Shown here one piece after another: positions 8,834-17,124 of a stretch of DNA of 64,000 nucleotides. The position numbers were made by a program, and so were the translations under genes. Position 1 is the stretch's first letter. The number at the start of each line of letters is the position of its first letter. Origin of the DNA: Gammaproteobacteria bacterium (GTDB lineage: Bacteria > Pseudomonadota > Gammaproteobacteria > Ga0077536); the NCBI GenBank assembly GCA_020849475.1, contig JADLGE010000057.1, forward strand, positions 21,681-85,680. Direction: 5' to 3'. The notes under the pieces were generated by a model. That model was not told where the DNA came from and did not search any database. It saw only the letters and a program-made list of their open reading frames with translations.

Positions 8834-10138
8834 TTACGACCCGCGCCGCAAGCGCATCGGCAACTCCGCATACCCAATCACATGACTTTGCACCAAGCGC
8901 CTCGGTGTGCCACATAGTTCGAGGCGCGACAGATGCGGCAACAAGGCTTCGAGGCTCGCCGCCAGTTCCGCCCGCGCGAGATTGGTGCCAAGGCAGAAAT
9001 GCGCACCAAAGCCGAAAGTGAGATGGGGATTGCTGGTGCGCGTGATGTCGAAGCGATAGGGGTCTTCGAACACCGCTTCATCGCGATTCGCCGACGGATA
9101 GAACAGGCCGACCGTATCGCCGGCCGCGATGGCGGTGCCGGCGAGTTCGAAATCCTGCGCGGCGGTGCGCAGAAAGCTGCCGACAGGTGACGTCCAGCGC
9201 AGGATTTCTTCGACCGCCTGCGGCATGAGCTCGGGCTCTTCACACAGGCGTTGGCACTGCGCGGGATGCTGCAGCAGCGCTTCCACGCCGCCCGAGAACG
9301 CATTACGCGTGGTGTCGTTGCCGGCGCCGATCAAAGTCAGGATGTAACCATTCAACTGCTGATTGGTCAGCAGCTGGCCTTGCACCGGCGTATGCACCAT
9401 GCGATCGATGAGGCCACCGCGTTCGCGTCCGTTCAGCCGCGCCTCTTCGATGAGGTCTTCGAGATAGCTGCGGAATTCGACCATGTTCCGATAGTAGGCG
9501 CGGCCGCGACTCTCGCCCGGCAGGCGATTCGACTCGCGAATCTCGCCGACCACCGCTTCCGACCAGACGAGGATCTGTTTCCAGTCGTCGGGCGCGAGCC
9601 CCATGATCTCGCCGACCGCCGCGAGCGGCAGCTTGGCGGCGAGGCCGTGCACGAAATCCACGGTATCACCGCGCGCCGATGCCTGTTCGAGTTCCTCGAT
9701 GAACTCGGCGGTGAAGGCCTCGGCCAGCGCGCGAAAATGCGGGCGCATGCTGCGCATCGCACCCTGCGTATAGGCCCAACTGCTTTGTCGCCGCACGAGG
9801 CGATGGCGCGGGTTGTCCATGAAGACCAGGTCCGGCGGTTCATCCGCATCCCAGCCGCGCTCGGTGCCGAAAGTGTCGAGCCCGCCGCGCATTGGTTCCA
9901 CTTCGTGTTTCAGGCACAGGCGCAGACGCGGGCCACCATTGATGAACACTTCAGGATGATTGGAGACGGTGAGGATGTCAGCGTGACGGGTGACCGCCCA
10001 GAACGGTTCGATGTCATGCCGTTCATACCAGTACACCGGCGCCTCACGGCGCAACCGATCCCAGGCCTGCCACGGGTGGCCATCACGTGCGTAATCGTCC
10101 GCACGATGAATATTCAGGCTCTCGAGTGCGCTGCCCAT
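8834..10138 (-). CDS. Cytochrome P450 (class I, bacterial)
   Basis: The 434-residue soluble P450 has the I-helix oxygen-binding motif GAGNDTTRN, the K-helix EILRW (ExxR) and the haem loop FGFGAHFCLG with the thiolate Cys at about residue 382. It uses a ferredoxin and reductase, neither of which is encoded nearby. I chose the ATG at 10138 because GGAG lies six bases upstream. An in-frame ATG at 10174 would add 12 non-conserved residues. The substrate is unknown. The local genes suggest hydroxylation of a hydrophobic ring or terpenoid compound (inference). Confidence 0.9.
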   Translation of the reverse strand: MGSALESLNIHRADDYARDGHPWQAWDRLRREAPVYWYERHDIEPFWAVTRHADILTVSNHPEVFINGGPRLRLCLKHEVEPMRGGLDTFGTERGWDADEPPDLVFMDNPRHRLVRRQSSWAYTQGAMRSMRPHFRALAEAFTAEFIEELEQASARGDTVDFVHGLAAKLPLAAVGEIMGLAPDDWKQILVWSEAVVGEIRESNRLPGESRGRAYYRNMVEFRSYLEDLIEEARLNGRERGGLIDRMVHTPVQGQLLTNQQLNGYILTLIGAGNDTTRNAFSGGVEALLQHPAQCQRLCEEPELMPQAVEEILRWTSPVGSFLRTAAQDFELAGTAIAAGDTVGLFYPSANRDEAVFEDPYRFDITRTSNPHLTFGFGAHFCLGTNLARAELAASLEALLPHLSRLELCGTPRRLVQSHVIGYAELPMRLRRGS

Positions 10139-10203
10139 CGCCGGCTCCGTAGTCTCCCCCCGCAGTCGCGTCATTCGCTCGGCACGACTGCAGGGCGCAT
10201 CAC

Positions 10204-10482
10204 TCAGCTGCGGCTGGTGACCTCTAACAGGTGATAGCCGAACTGGGTCTTGACCGGGCCATGCACCACGCCGACGGCTTCGTTGAACACCACGCGGTCG
10301 AACTCCGGCACCATCATGCCCGGACCAAACGAACCGAGATCGCCGCCCTGGGCCTTGGACGGGCAGCTCGAATGGGCGCGTGCCACGTCGCCGAAATCGG
10401 CGCCGTCCGCGATCTGCTGCTTGAGTTCATTACATTGTGCTTCGGTGGCGACGAGGATGTGTCGCGCGCTTGCTTGTGCCAT
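10204..10482 (-). CDS. ppiC: Parvulin-type peptidyl-prolyl cis-trans isomerase
   Basis: A 92-residue stand-alone parvulin domain aligns end to end with E. coli PpiC (93 residues): ARHILV at the start, then ADFGDVARAHSSCPS, GGDLGSFGPGMMVPEFDRVVF and TQFGYHLLEV. It catalyses cis-trans isomerisation of prolyl bonds. No signal peptide is seen, so it acts in the cytoplasm. AAGGA precedes the ATG at 10482. Its place between a P450 and an MFS gene does not suggest a specialised client. Confidence 0.92.
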   Translation of the reverse strand: MAQASARHILVATEAQCNELKQQIADGADFGDVARAHSSCPSKAQGGDLGSFGPGMMVPEFDRVVFNEAVGVVHGPVKTQFGYHLLEVTSRS

Positions 10483-10554
10483 TTCCAATTCCTTGCTGAT
10501 GAGCCGACCTGAGTGTCGGCGAGGACCGGAACCTTACCGCACCTGCCGGGATTT

Positions 10555-11955
10555 CTAAACGTCACCGCGCCGCCAGCGGCGGTGTGTGAGCACGAAGAAC
10601 AACAGCACCAGCGCCGCCGCCGACAGCAACACACGGTCAAAGGCCTGCACGAAGGCGTGCCCGGCAGCGAGGCCGGCGGCGACCCCCGTACTTTCGAGTG
10701 CCTGCAAAAGACCTATCCAGGCCGATGCGCCGAGCACGATGCCGACCGTGCGCGTGACCATGGTCAGACTGCCGGCCACGCCGCGTGAGGATGGTGGCAA
10801 GGCCGCCACCACCAAGTCGCTGTAGGCAACCTGGAACAGGCCGATGCCGACGCCGTGACACAGCAGGCAGGCGACGATGAAAGGGTAATGGGTGGCGTCG
10901 GGCCACAGCGCCATGCCGATGAGCCCCACCAGCACGACCAGCGCCGACACAAACGCCGACGAGCGCGCGCCGCGCGCGCTGACCATGCGCGTCGCGAGAC
11001 TTGCGCCGAGCATCGCGCCGATGGCCCACACCGCCAGCAGCACGCCGACCGCGAACGGCCCGCAGCCGACGATGCGGGTGAGATAGAACGGCACGATGAG
11101 AGGCACGGTGAAGCTCGCGAACTGCATCACCACACTGCTCAGGTTGGCGATGATGAAACCTCCATCACGCACCACCGCGTGCGGCAGGAAGGGCGCGTCG
11201 CTGGCGCGCTGTCGTTGCACGAACAGGAACATCAACACACCGCCCGCCAGCGCCACCGGCGCCGCCACCCACGCGCCGCTGTCTGGACGCAGCAAGGCTG
11301 GCAACAACAGGAACATCGCCACGCCCGCCGACAACAGCACCGAGCCGGTGAGATCGAAAGGCTGGCGCGCGGCGCGGCTGATGCGCCCGATGCTGGGCCC
11401 GAGCAGGGGCAAACAGGCCAGCGCCAGCAGCACGATGGGCACCCGAAACCAGTACACGCCCGGCCATCCCAGCCACGCCATGCTGGCACCGCCCAGCAGC
11501 GGCGCGACCACCGCCGCCAACGACGCGATGCTGGCATAGCCCGACAGCGCACGGGTGCGCATGCGTTCATCGAACAGCGCAATCGCGAGCGCCGGCCCGC
11601 AGGACAAGGTCAGCGCCACAGCCACGCCCTGCAAGGCGCGCGTCGCCAACAGCCATGGATAACTCGGCGCCAGCGCGCAGCACACATAGGCAACAAGACT
11701 CAGCACCAGCCCGAGTCGGAACACGCGCAGGTGGCCGATGCGATCACCGAGCGCGCCGAACGCGAGCATGAGGCTGCCGTAGCTGACGACATACCACACC
11801 GCCACCCAGCGGATGTCGCTGGTCGCCAGCGCAAATGCCTTGGTGATGGCGGGGAATGCCACCGTCACGGCGAAGTCGAGCGGGCCAATGGCGGCGCCGA
11901 GGCCGACGATGGCGAGGCCTACGGCCGGTGAGCGGGAATGGTCGGAATCGTTCAT
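10555..11955 (-). CDS. MFS drug-efflux-type transporter (DHA2-like, about 14 TM)
   Basis: About 466 residues with roughly 14 hydrophobic segments. The first half has the DHA2 pattern: FAVTVAFPAI in TM1, WVAVWYVVSYGSLMLAFGALGDRIG (motif A region) and RALQGVAVALTLSCGPALAI. These proteins export hydrophobic compounds by proton antiport. The start is uncertain: the ATG at 11955 is preferred on family alignment, while an in-frame ATG at 11979 adds eight residues. Neither has a strong ribosome site. It precedes ppiC and the P450 gene on the same strand. Confidence 0.82.
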   Translation of the reverse strand: MNDSDHSRSPAVGLAIVGLGAAIGPLDFAVTVAFPAITKAFALATSDIRWVAVWYVVSYGSLMLAFGALGDRIGHLRVFRLGLVLSLVAYVCCALAPSYPWLLATRALQGVAVALTLSCGPALAIALFDERMRTRALSGYASIASLAAVVAPLLGGASMAWLGWPGVYWFRVPIVLLALACLPLLGPSIGRISRAARQPFDLTGSVLLSAGVAMFLLLPALLRPDSGAWVAAPVALAGGVLMFLFVQRQRASDAPFLPHAVVRDGGFIIANLSSVVMQFASFTVPLIVPFYLTRIVGCGPFAVGVLLAVWAIGAMLGASLATRMVSARGARSSAFVSALVVLVGLIGMALWPDATHYPFIVACLLCHGVGIGLFQVAYSDLVVAALPPSSRGVAGSLTMVTRTVGIVLGASAWIGLLQALESTGVAAGLAAGHAFVQAFDRVLLSAAALVLLFFVLTHRRWRRGDV

Positions 11956-12082
11956 GCATGCCAGGGCCAGCGCGGCCATCTATCGAGAGGAGAAAAAACT
12001 TGCCGTCGCCGCCGTGCGCGGGCGCCGCCCGGCGGCATTATCCTACGGTTCGGCAGCCGCGCGCGCTGGTCTTGAGACTGCC

Positions 12083-12099
12083 TGCGAATTCATTCGACA
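12083..12099. repeat. GCGAATTYATTCGC-type palindrome copy
   Basis: TGCGAATTCATTCGACA is a near-complete palindrome overlapping the extreme 3' flank of the LLM gene that ends at 12101. It shares GCGAATTCATTCG with the copies at 2751, 22136 and 50951. Confidence 0.5.
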
Positions 12100-12100
12100 C

Positions 12101-13099
12101 CTACAGAAGCGCCCGCACCTCGGGAATCACCTCCCCGATTAACCGCTCAAGGCTGCGGTTCATCGCCTCGGGATGCAGGCCCGGTGGTGCACCCCAGGTA
12201 ACGATGTCGGTGATGCCGTATTCGCGTACGAACGCCACCAGCTGTTCGACACAGCTCGCCACCGGCCCGACTATCCAGCCCTGGGGAATGCGCGCGTGAT
12301 TGCCAAAGCCTTCGCCGCTTTCATCGAAGAAGCGCTGGTAGAGCTGCATGCGATAGCGCTCGGACTGCCGCACCACCGGCCAGTCGCGCTCCGGCTCGTC
12401 GGTGACCAGCACGCTGCGGATGATGCCAACCCGTTGTGCACCCGGGTCGCGGCCCACGCCTTCAAGAGTGTCGCGCCATACGTCGAGGGTCTCGGTGCGG
12501 TCGCCCTGCGGCAACAGGTGACAGCCGAAGCGCGCGGCGCGCTCGGCGCCGGCGCGTGACATGGCCGCCACCCACAGCGGCGGCCCACCGGCCTGCACAT
12601 AGCCGGGCGTTATCAGCACGTCGTTGAATTCGTAGCGCCGGCCCTTGAAGCTGAAGCGCTCGCCGCTGAAACAACGCCGCAAGACCTCCAGGCCTTCGTC
12701 GGTGCGCGACACGCGCTCGGCCACCCGCATGCCGAAGCCGCGGAATTCGTGCGGTGCATAGCCCAAGCCCACGCCGATTTCGACGCGGCCGTTGGAAAGG
12801 TTATCGAGCACCGCGAGATCCTCGGCGAGGCGCACCGGATTGTTGAACGGCAACAGGCACACATCGCAGGAAAAGCGCACGCGCCGGGTGCGCGCGGCGG
12901 CGGCCGCCGCCACCGGAATCCAGCTCGGCAGATAGCCATCCTCGACGAAGTGATGCTCGGTGAACCACACGAGATCGAAGCCGGCCTCGTCGGCCCACGC
13001 GATCTGATCGAGCACCTCACTGTACAGGCGCGGCATGGCGATGCCGGATTCGGGCGGATTACGAAAGTCGTAGCACACACCGACACGCAGCTCAGGCAT
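12101..13099 (-). CDS. Luciferase-like (LLM) flavin monooxygenase
   Basis: The 332-residue protein has the bacterial luciferase TIM-barrel pattern: DEAGFDLVWFTEHHFVEDGYLPS, then RVEIGVGLGYAPHEFRGFGM and the C-terminal region ending GITDIVTWGAPPG. Family enzymes use reduced FMN (or F420) to insert oxygen or hydride into varied substrates. The ATG at 13099 is preferred because GAGGAAG lies upstream and the conserved beta strand follows directly. An in-frame ATG at 13117 is possible. It is one of four full-length LLM genes plus a remnant in the window and is divergent from the neighbouring P450. Confidence 0.87.
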   Translation of the reverse strand: MPELRVGVCYDFRNPPESGIAMPRLYSEVLDQIAWADEAGFDLVWFTEHHFVEDGYLPSWIPVAAAAAARTRRVRFSCDVCLLPFNNPVRLAEDLAVLDNLSNGRVEIGVGLGYAPHEFRGFGMRVAERVSRTDEGLEVLRRCFSGERFSFKGRRYEFNDVLITPGYVQAGGPPLWVAAMSRAGAERAARFGCHLLPQGDRTETLDVWRDTLEGVGRDPGAQRVGIIRSVLVTDEPERDWPVVRQSERYRMQLYQRFFDESGEGFGNHARIPQGWIVGPVASCVEQLVAFVREYGITDIVTWGAPPGLHPEAMNRSLERLIGEVIPEVRALL

Positions 13100-13235
13100 C
13101 AGGGCTTCCTCTGTCATCAACACTTGCGGCCAGCGCCGCGCGCGCCGCGGCGCGGCGTCGTCGAAGCTTCCTGCACTCTCGACCGCGAGCGCAATACCCC
13201 GCAAAGTATGGGCACACATGCCGAAGGAGCTCCGC

Positions 13236-14513
13236 GTGAACATCATTCCCAGTGACCTCATCGCCCCCTTGTTCAACCCCGCCACGTTTGCCGAACGCGG
13301 CAAGGTCGACGAGCTGCTGGCGGCGGTGCGGCGCGACTATCCGCTGGTGCGCGCCGAGGTGCCGGGCTACGACCCGCACTGGATAGTCTGCCGCCATGCC
13401 GACATCCAGGAAGTGTCACGGCAGAACGAACTGTTCCATAACGCGGATCGTTCGGCGACCGTGATTCCGCAGATGGGCGAAGCGCTGGTGAGAGAATTCA
13501 CCGGCGGCGACTACAACCTGTTCCGCTCGCTGGTGCAGCTGGATGGAGAAGATCACAAGCAGCACCGGCGGGTGCTGTTCCAGGCGCTGGGTTCACAAAG
13601 CGTGGCGCGCCTTGCTGACAGCGTGCGCGCCACCGCGAGCGCGCAACTCGACACGCTGCGCGCCGCCGGCGGCGAGCTCGATTGGGCCAAGGCGGTGGCG
13701 GCGCCCTATCCGCTGCGCGTGGTGCTGGATGTGATCGGCGTGCCGCGCGCCGACCATGCGCGCATGCTGGAACTGACCCAGTGGCTGTTCAGCTGGGCCG
13801 ACCCGGACTTATGCCGGCCCGGCACCGATCCGTCCCATCCCGAGCAACAGCCGCGCACCTGGAAAATCGTCTTCGATGAATTCGACGAATATTTTTCCGC
13901 GTTGATTGCGGCGCGGCGGCGCGAGCCGCGCGACGACCTCGCCACTTTGCTCGCCAATGCCGAAGTCAATGGCGCAGCGATGGAGCACAGTCGCGCGATT
14001 TCCTATTTCGCCATCCTGGCGACCGCCGGCCATGACTCCACCGCCCACACCACCGCCACGGCGATGTGGACGCTCGCCGAACAGCCGGCCTTGCTGGCAC
14101 AACTCAAGGCCGAGCCGACGCTGGTGCCGAAATTCGTCGAAGAAGCGATTCGCTGGACCACACCGGTCAAGCATTTCGTGCGTCACGCCACCGTCGACTG
14201 CACGCTGGCCGGCGAAAAGATTGCGCGCGGTGATCGCCTGTATCTGTCCTATCCTTCAGGCAATCGTGATGAAGCGGAATTCGAACAGCCGTTCACGTTC
14301 CGGCTCGACCGCCAGCGCAACCGTCATGTCGGTTTTGGTTATGGTGGTCATGTGTGCCTGGGCCAGCATCTCGCGCGCCTCGAAATGTGCGCACTGTGGG
14401 AGACACTGCTGCCGGCGCTGAGCGCGGTGGAGATGAGCGGCCCCGGGCAATTGATTGCGTCGGAGTTCGTGTCGGGGCCGAAGTCGGTGCCGATACGTTA
14501 TCGACTCACTTAA
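13236..14513 (+). CDS. Cytochrome P450 (second)
   Basis: The 425-residue P450 has the I-helix ATAGHDSTAHT, ExxR in EEAIRW and the haem loop FGYGGHVCLG with Cys at about residue 374. It differs clearly from the P450 at 8.8-10.1 kb, so it is not a recent duplicate. The GTG at 13236 is chosen because AAGGAG sits eight bases upstream. The ATG at 13218 would place that site inside the gene. Its stop overlaps the end of the convergent TetR gene by 8 bp. The substrate is unknown. The neighbouring ring-cleavage operon makes a polycyclic substrate plausible. Confidence 0.9.
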   Translation: MNIIPSDLIAPLFNPATFAERGKVDELLAAVRRDYPLVRAEVPGYDPHWIVCRHADIQEVSRQNELFHNADRSATVIPQMGEALVREFTGGDYNLFRSLVQLDGEDHKQHRRVLFQALGSQSVARLADSVRATASAQLDTLRAAGGELDWAKAVAAPYPLRVVLDVIGVPRADHARMLELTQWLFSWADPDLCRPGTDPSHPEQQPRTWKIVFDEFDEYFSALIAARRREPRDDLATLLANAEVNGAAMEHSRAISYFAILATAGHDSTAHTTATAMWTLAEQPALLAQLKAEPTLVPKFVEEAIRWTTPVKHFVRHATVDCTLAGEKIARGDRLYLSYPSGNRDEAEFEQPFTFRLDRQRNRHVGFGYGGHVCLGQHLARLEMCALWETLLPALSAVEMSGPGQLIASEFVSGPKSVPIRYRLT

Positions 14514-15183
14514 GTCGACGACGGGCCGCGCCACCGGATTTGCCCGCCGTCGCGCCGAGCAGCGCGATGGCGTCGGCGAGCTGCTTGAAGAGCATGTCGA
14601 ACGACAGCGCCGGATCTGCTTCGCGCGCGAGCACCGCGCCATCCACCACGGCCAGGGCAAAGCTCGCCCACTGCTCCGACACGCGCAACGCCTGCGCCGC
14701 TGTCATGGCTTCGCCTTCGGTCAGGAATGCCAGTTCAATCTGACGGCGCACACTGTCCCGACCCAGGGCACGCACGCGCTGCACCACCGCATTGGTCTCA
14801 CTGTCGCCCTGAGTCACCACCAGTGTGATGAGAATGCGTAGAAATTCGCGGTGCAGCGCGACTGTCTCGCCGGTGCGCGCCAGCACCCAGCGCAGGCGGG
14901 CCTGCGCCGAGCGATGGCGCGGCGCCTTGGCCAGCACCGCCTCGTGATGGTCGAAAAAGCGTTGTGCACCGCGCTCCATGAGCGCCGCCAACAGGCCGGC
15001 CTTGGAGCCGAAATGCCAGTAAATGGAGCTGACGTTGAGACCGGTAGCGTGGCTCAGGGCCGCGATACTGGTGCCGTCGTAGCCCTGGTTGGACATGATC
15101 TGGCCGGCGACGTCGAGGATGTCATCGCGCGAACTCTGGCCGCGCGCGGTGCGCCAGCTCACTTTGCGTTGTTTATCGGACAT
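14506..15183 (-). CDS. TetR-family transcriptional repressor
   Basis: The 225-residue regulator has a TetR helix-turn-helix at about residues 20-65 (DDILDVAGQIMSNQGYDGTS, then VSSIYWHFGSKAGLLAAL) and an all-helical ligand domain. It is transcribed divergently from the extradiol dioxygenase operon, with a 153-bp shared regulatory region. That region contains a 16-bp near-perfect palindrome at 15275-15290 just downstream of a sigma70-like promoter. Control of the ring-cleavage operon by a pathway intermediate is inferred from this layout. Confidence 0.9.
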   Translation of the reverse strand: MSDKQRKVSWRTARGQSSRDDILDVAGQIMSNQGYDGTSIAALSHATGLNVSSIYWHFGSKAGLLAALMERGAQRFFDHHEAVLAKAPRHRSAQARLRWVLARTGETVALHREFLRILITLVVTQGDSETNAVVQRVRALGRDSVRRQIELAFLTEGEAMTAAQALRVSEQWASFALAVVDGAVLAREADPALSFDMLFKQLADAIALLGATAGKSGGAARRRLK

Positions 15184-15231
15184 CGCGGCGAGTCTACGGC
15201 CGCCCGCGCCACCGTCAAGCGCCGCCGAGGG

Positions 15232-15262
15232 TTGACAGCCCGGGCCGCCCTCTCGATATCAT
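15232..15262 (+). promoter_or_regulatory. Sigma70-like promoter of the ring-cleavage operon
   Basis: TTGACA at 15232-15237 is a perfect -35 box. TATCAT at 15257-15262 (19-bp spacing) or GATATC at 15255 (17 bp) would serve as -10. Transcription would start near 15269, just before the candidate operator and about 68 bp before the dioxygenase ATG. Confidence 0.55.
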
Positions 15263-15274
15263 GCGCTGACTTTC

Positions 15275-15290
15275 TGAAACGATCGCTTCA
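15275..15290. promoter_or_regulatory. Candidate TetR operator palindrome
   Basis: TGAAACGATCGCTTCA is an inverted repeat with a single mismatched pair around a central CGATCG. It lies between divergent TetR and dioxygenase genes, immediately downstream of the predicted -10 box. That is where a bound repressor would block transcription. Confidence 0.6.
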
Positions 15291-15336
15291 TTTTTGAAGT
15301 CGACCGTCACGCTCATACAAGCCGGGGGAGGCAGCC

Positions 15337-16221
15337 ATGCACAGCGTCAAAGAACTGGGGTATATCGTCATCGAGGCGTCGAATCTCGATGCCTGGAAGA
15401 CCTTCGCGGTGGACCTGCTGGGGCTCATGCCCGGCGAGCAGACCACGCACGGCCTCGCGCTGCGCTTCGATGAACGCGCGCACCGCATGCTCATCGAAGC
15501 CGGTCCGGCCGACGACATGGCGGCCATCGGCTATGACTGCGGTGACGATGCGAATCTCGACGCCATCACCGCGCAGTTGCGCGGCCACGGCTTCGCGGTC
15601 GAAGAAGGCGGCGCGGAACTCACGGCGCGGCGCAAGGTGCGACGCCTGCTGGTAAGCCGCGACCCCGATGGCAACCGCGTCGAGCTGTATGTCGACCTCG
15701 CGCGGGCCGCCACGCCGTTTCATTCCAGCCTGATACCGTCAGGCTTCGTGACCGGCAGCGGCGGTGCGGGTCATGCCTTTCTGCCCACGCCCGCGCGCCA
15801 GCCCATGCTCGATTTCTACGCGCTGCTCGGCTTTCGCCTCTCGGACTACATTCAACAGGAAATCGCGCCCGGCATGCTGGTCGACGCGGCGTTCACCCAT
15901 TGCAATCCGCGTCATCACACGCTGGCCTTCGCGGCGCTGCCATCACCGAAGAAAATGCATCACTTCATGATTGAAGCGAGCGCGCGCGTCGATGTCGGCC
16001 GCGCCTATGATCGCGTGCAGAACGCCAAGGCGCCGCTGGCGATGAGCATAGGCATGCATCCCAACGACCTCATGTTTTCGTTCTACGTCACCACACCGTC
16101 GGGTTTCGCCATCGAACTTGGCGCCGATGGCCGCCAGATTCTCGATGAGGACAGCTGGCAGGTGGTGACCTATGACTGTCTGAGCACCTGGGGCCACCGT
16201 CCCATGGCGCCAGGCGCCTGA
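15337..16221 (+). CDS. Type I extradiol ring-cleavage dioxygenase (BphC/HsaC-like)
   Basis: The 294-residue, two-module vicinal-oxygen-chelate protein has active-site residues at nearly the same positions as BphC: iron ligands His146 (GGAGHAFL), His209 (KMHHFMIE) and Glu260 (GFAIELG), with catalytic His194 in NPRHHTLAF. It cleaves a catechol ring meta to the hydroxyls. GGGAGG precedes the ATG at 15337. The following genes encode an MCP hydrolase and an HsaA-type monooxygenase, the same trio used for ring A/B opening in steroid breakdown (HsaC/TesB). A 3,4-DHSA-like catechol is a plausible but unproven substrate. Confidence 0.9.
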   Translation: MHSVKELGYIVIEASNLDAWKTFAVDLLGLMPGEQTTHGLALRFDERAHRMLIEAGPADDMAAIGYDCGDDANLDAITAQLRGHGFAVEEGGAELTARRKVRRLLVSRDPDGNRVELYVDLARAATPFHSSLIPSGFVTGSGGAGHAFLPTPARQPMLDFYALLGFRLSDYIQQEIAPGMLVDAAFTHCNPRHHTLAFAALPSPKKMHHFMIEASARVDVGRAYDRVQNAKAPLAMSIGMHPNDLMFSFYVTTPSGFAIELGADGRQILDEDSWQVVTYDCLSTWGHRPMAPGA

Positions 16222-16271
16222 GTAGTTGCATCTCACGTCCAACGCCGACTGACATTGAAGGAACAACGCCC

Positions 16272-17114
16272 ATGAGCATCACCCGCGATTCCACCAGCCG
16301 CACCGTCAAGACCGCCGACTGGAACATCCACTATCACGAAGCCGGCAGCGGCCATCCGATCATCCTGCTGCACGGCTCGGGCCCGGGCGCGACCGGCTGG
16401 AGCAACTTCTCCAACAACGTACCGGGACTCGCCGAACGCTTCCGCGTGCTGGCGGTGGACATGCCGGGCTGGGGCGCCTCCGATCCCTGCCCCGTCGAAC
16501 GCATGAACCATGTCGACGCCACGTTGCAGTTCATGGATGCACTCGGCATCGAGAAGGCCGCCGTGATCGGCAACTCCATGGGCGGCGTCAACGCGCTGCG
16601 CCTGGCGGTGACGAATCCCGAACGCGTTTCGCATCTCATCACCATGGGCGCGCCGGCCAATCGTAATCCCAAGCTGTTCGGCGCCGGCGATGGCCCGAGC
16701 GAGGGCCTGAAGATACTGATCGAGGCCTATCGCACGCCGACCGCCGAGGCCATGCGTCGACTGGTGGAGATCATGTGTTTCGACAAGCGCTTCGCCAATG
16801 AAGACCTGTGTCGCGCACGCTCGGAAGCGGCCAGCGCCCAGCCCGAGCACCTGAAGAATTTTCTCGCCGGTCTGCCCAAGGGTTCGCCGGTGCCGCAGAT
16901 GGCAACGCTCGAACAAATGATGGGCATCAGCGCGCCGACCATGCTGATTCATGGCCGCGATGATCGCGTGGTTCATTACGAGCACTCCCTGCACCTGGTC
17001 GCGCACATTCCCAATGCGCGCCTGGTGCTGATCAACCGCTGCGGCCATTGGGCGATGATCGAACACGCCGCGGAATTCAATCGTCTGGTCAGCGACTTCG
17101 TGGCCAACAACTGA
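16272..17114 (+). CDS. Meta-cleavage-product hydrolase (alpha/beta hydrolase, BphD/HsaD-like)
   Basis: The 280-residue alpha/beta hydrolase has an oxyanion-hole segment LHGSGPGATGWSNF typical of C-C bond hydrolases. The nucleophile is Ser102 in GNSMGG, the acid is Asp in GRDDR (about 230) and the base is His259 in CGHWAMIEH. Such enzymes hydrolyse the dienoate made by extradiol cleavage. AAGGA lies upstream of the ATG at 16272. It is 50 bp downstream of the dioxygenase and 10 bp before the monooxygenase, so one transcript is likely. Confidence 0.9.
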   Translation: MSITRDSTSRTVKTADWNIHYHEAGSGHPIILLHGSGPGATGWSNFSNNVPGLAERFRVLAVDMPGWGASDPCPVERMNHVDATLQFMDALGIEKAAVIGNSMGGVNALRLAVTNPERVSHLITMGAPANRNPKLFGAGDGPSEGLKILIEAYRTPTAEAMRRLVEIMCFDKRFANEDLCRARSEAASAQPEHLKNFLAGLPKGSPVPQMATLEQMMGISAPTMLIHGRDDRVVHYEHSLHLVAHIPNARLVLINRCGHWAMIEHAAEFNRLVSDFVANN

Positions 17115-17124
17115 GAGCGCCGCC

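Noticed and set aside
10855..11931. Plus-strand open frame of 358 codons opposite the DHA2-type MFS gene
   Set aside because: Extremely Arg/His/Gln-rich composition typical of an antisense frame of a hydrophobic protein.
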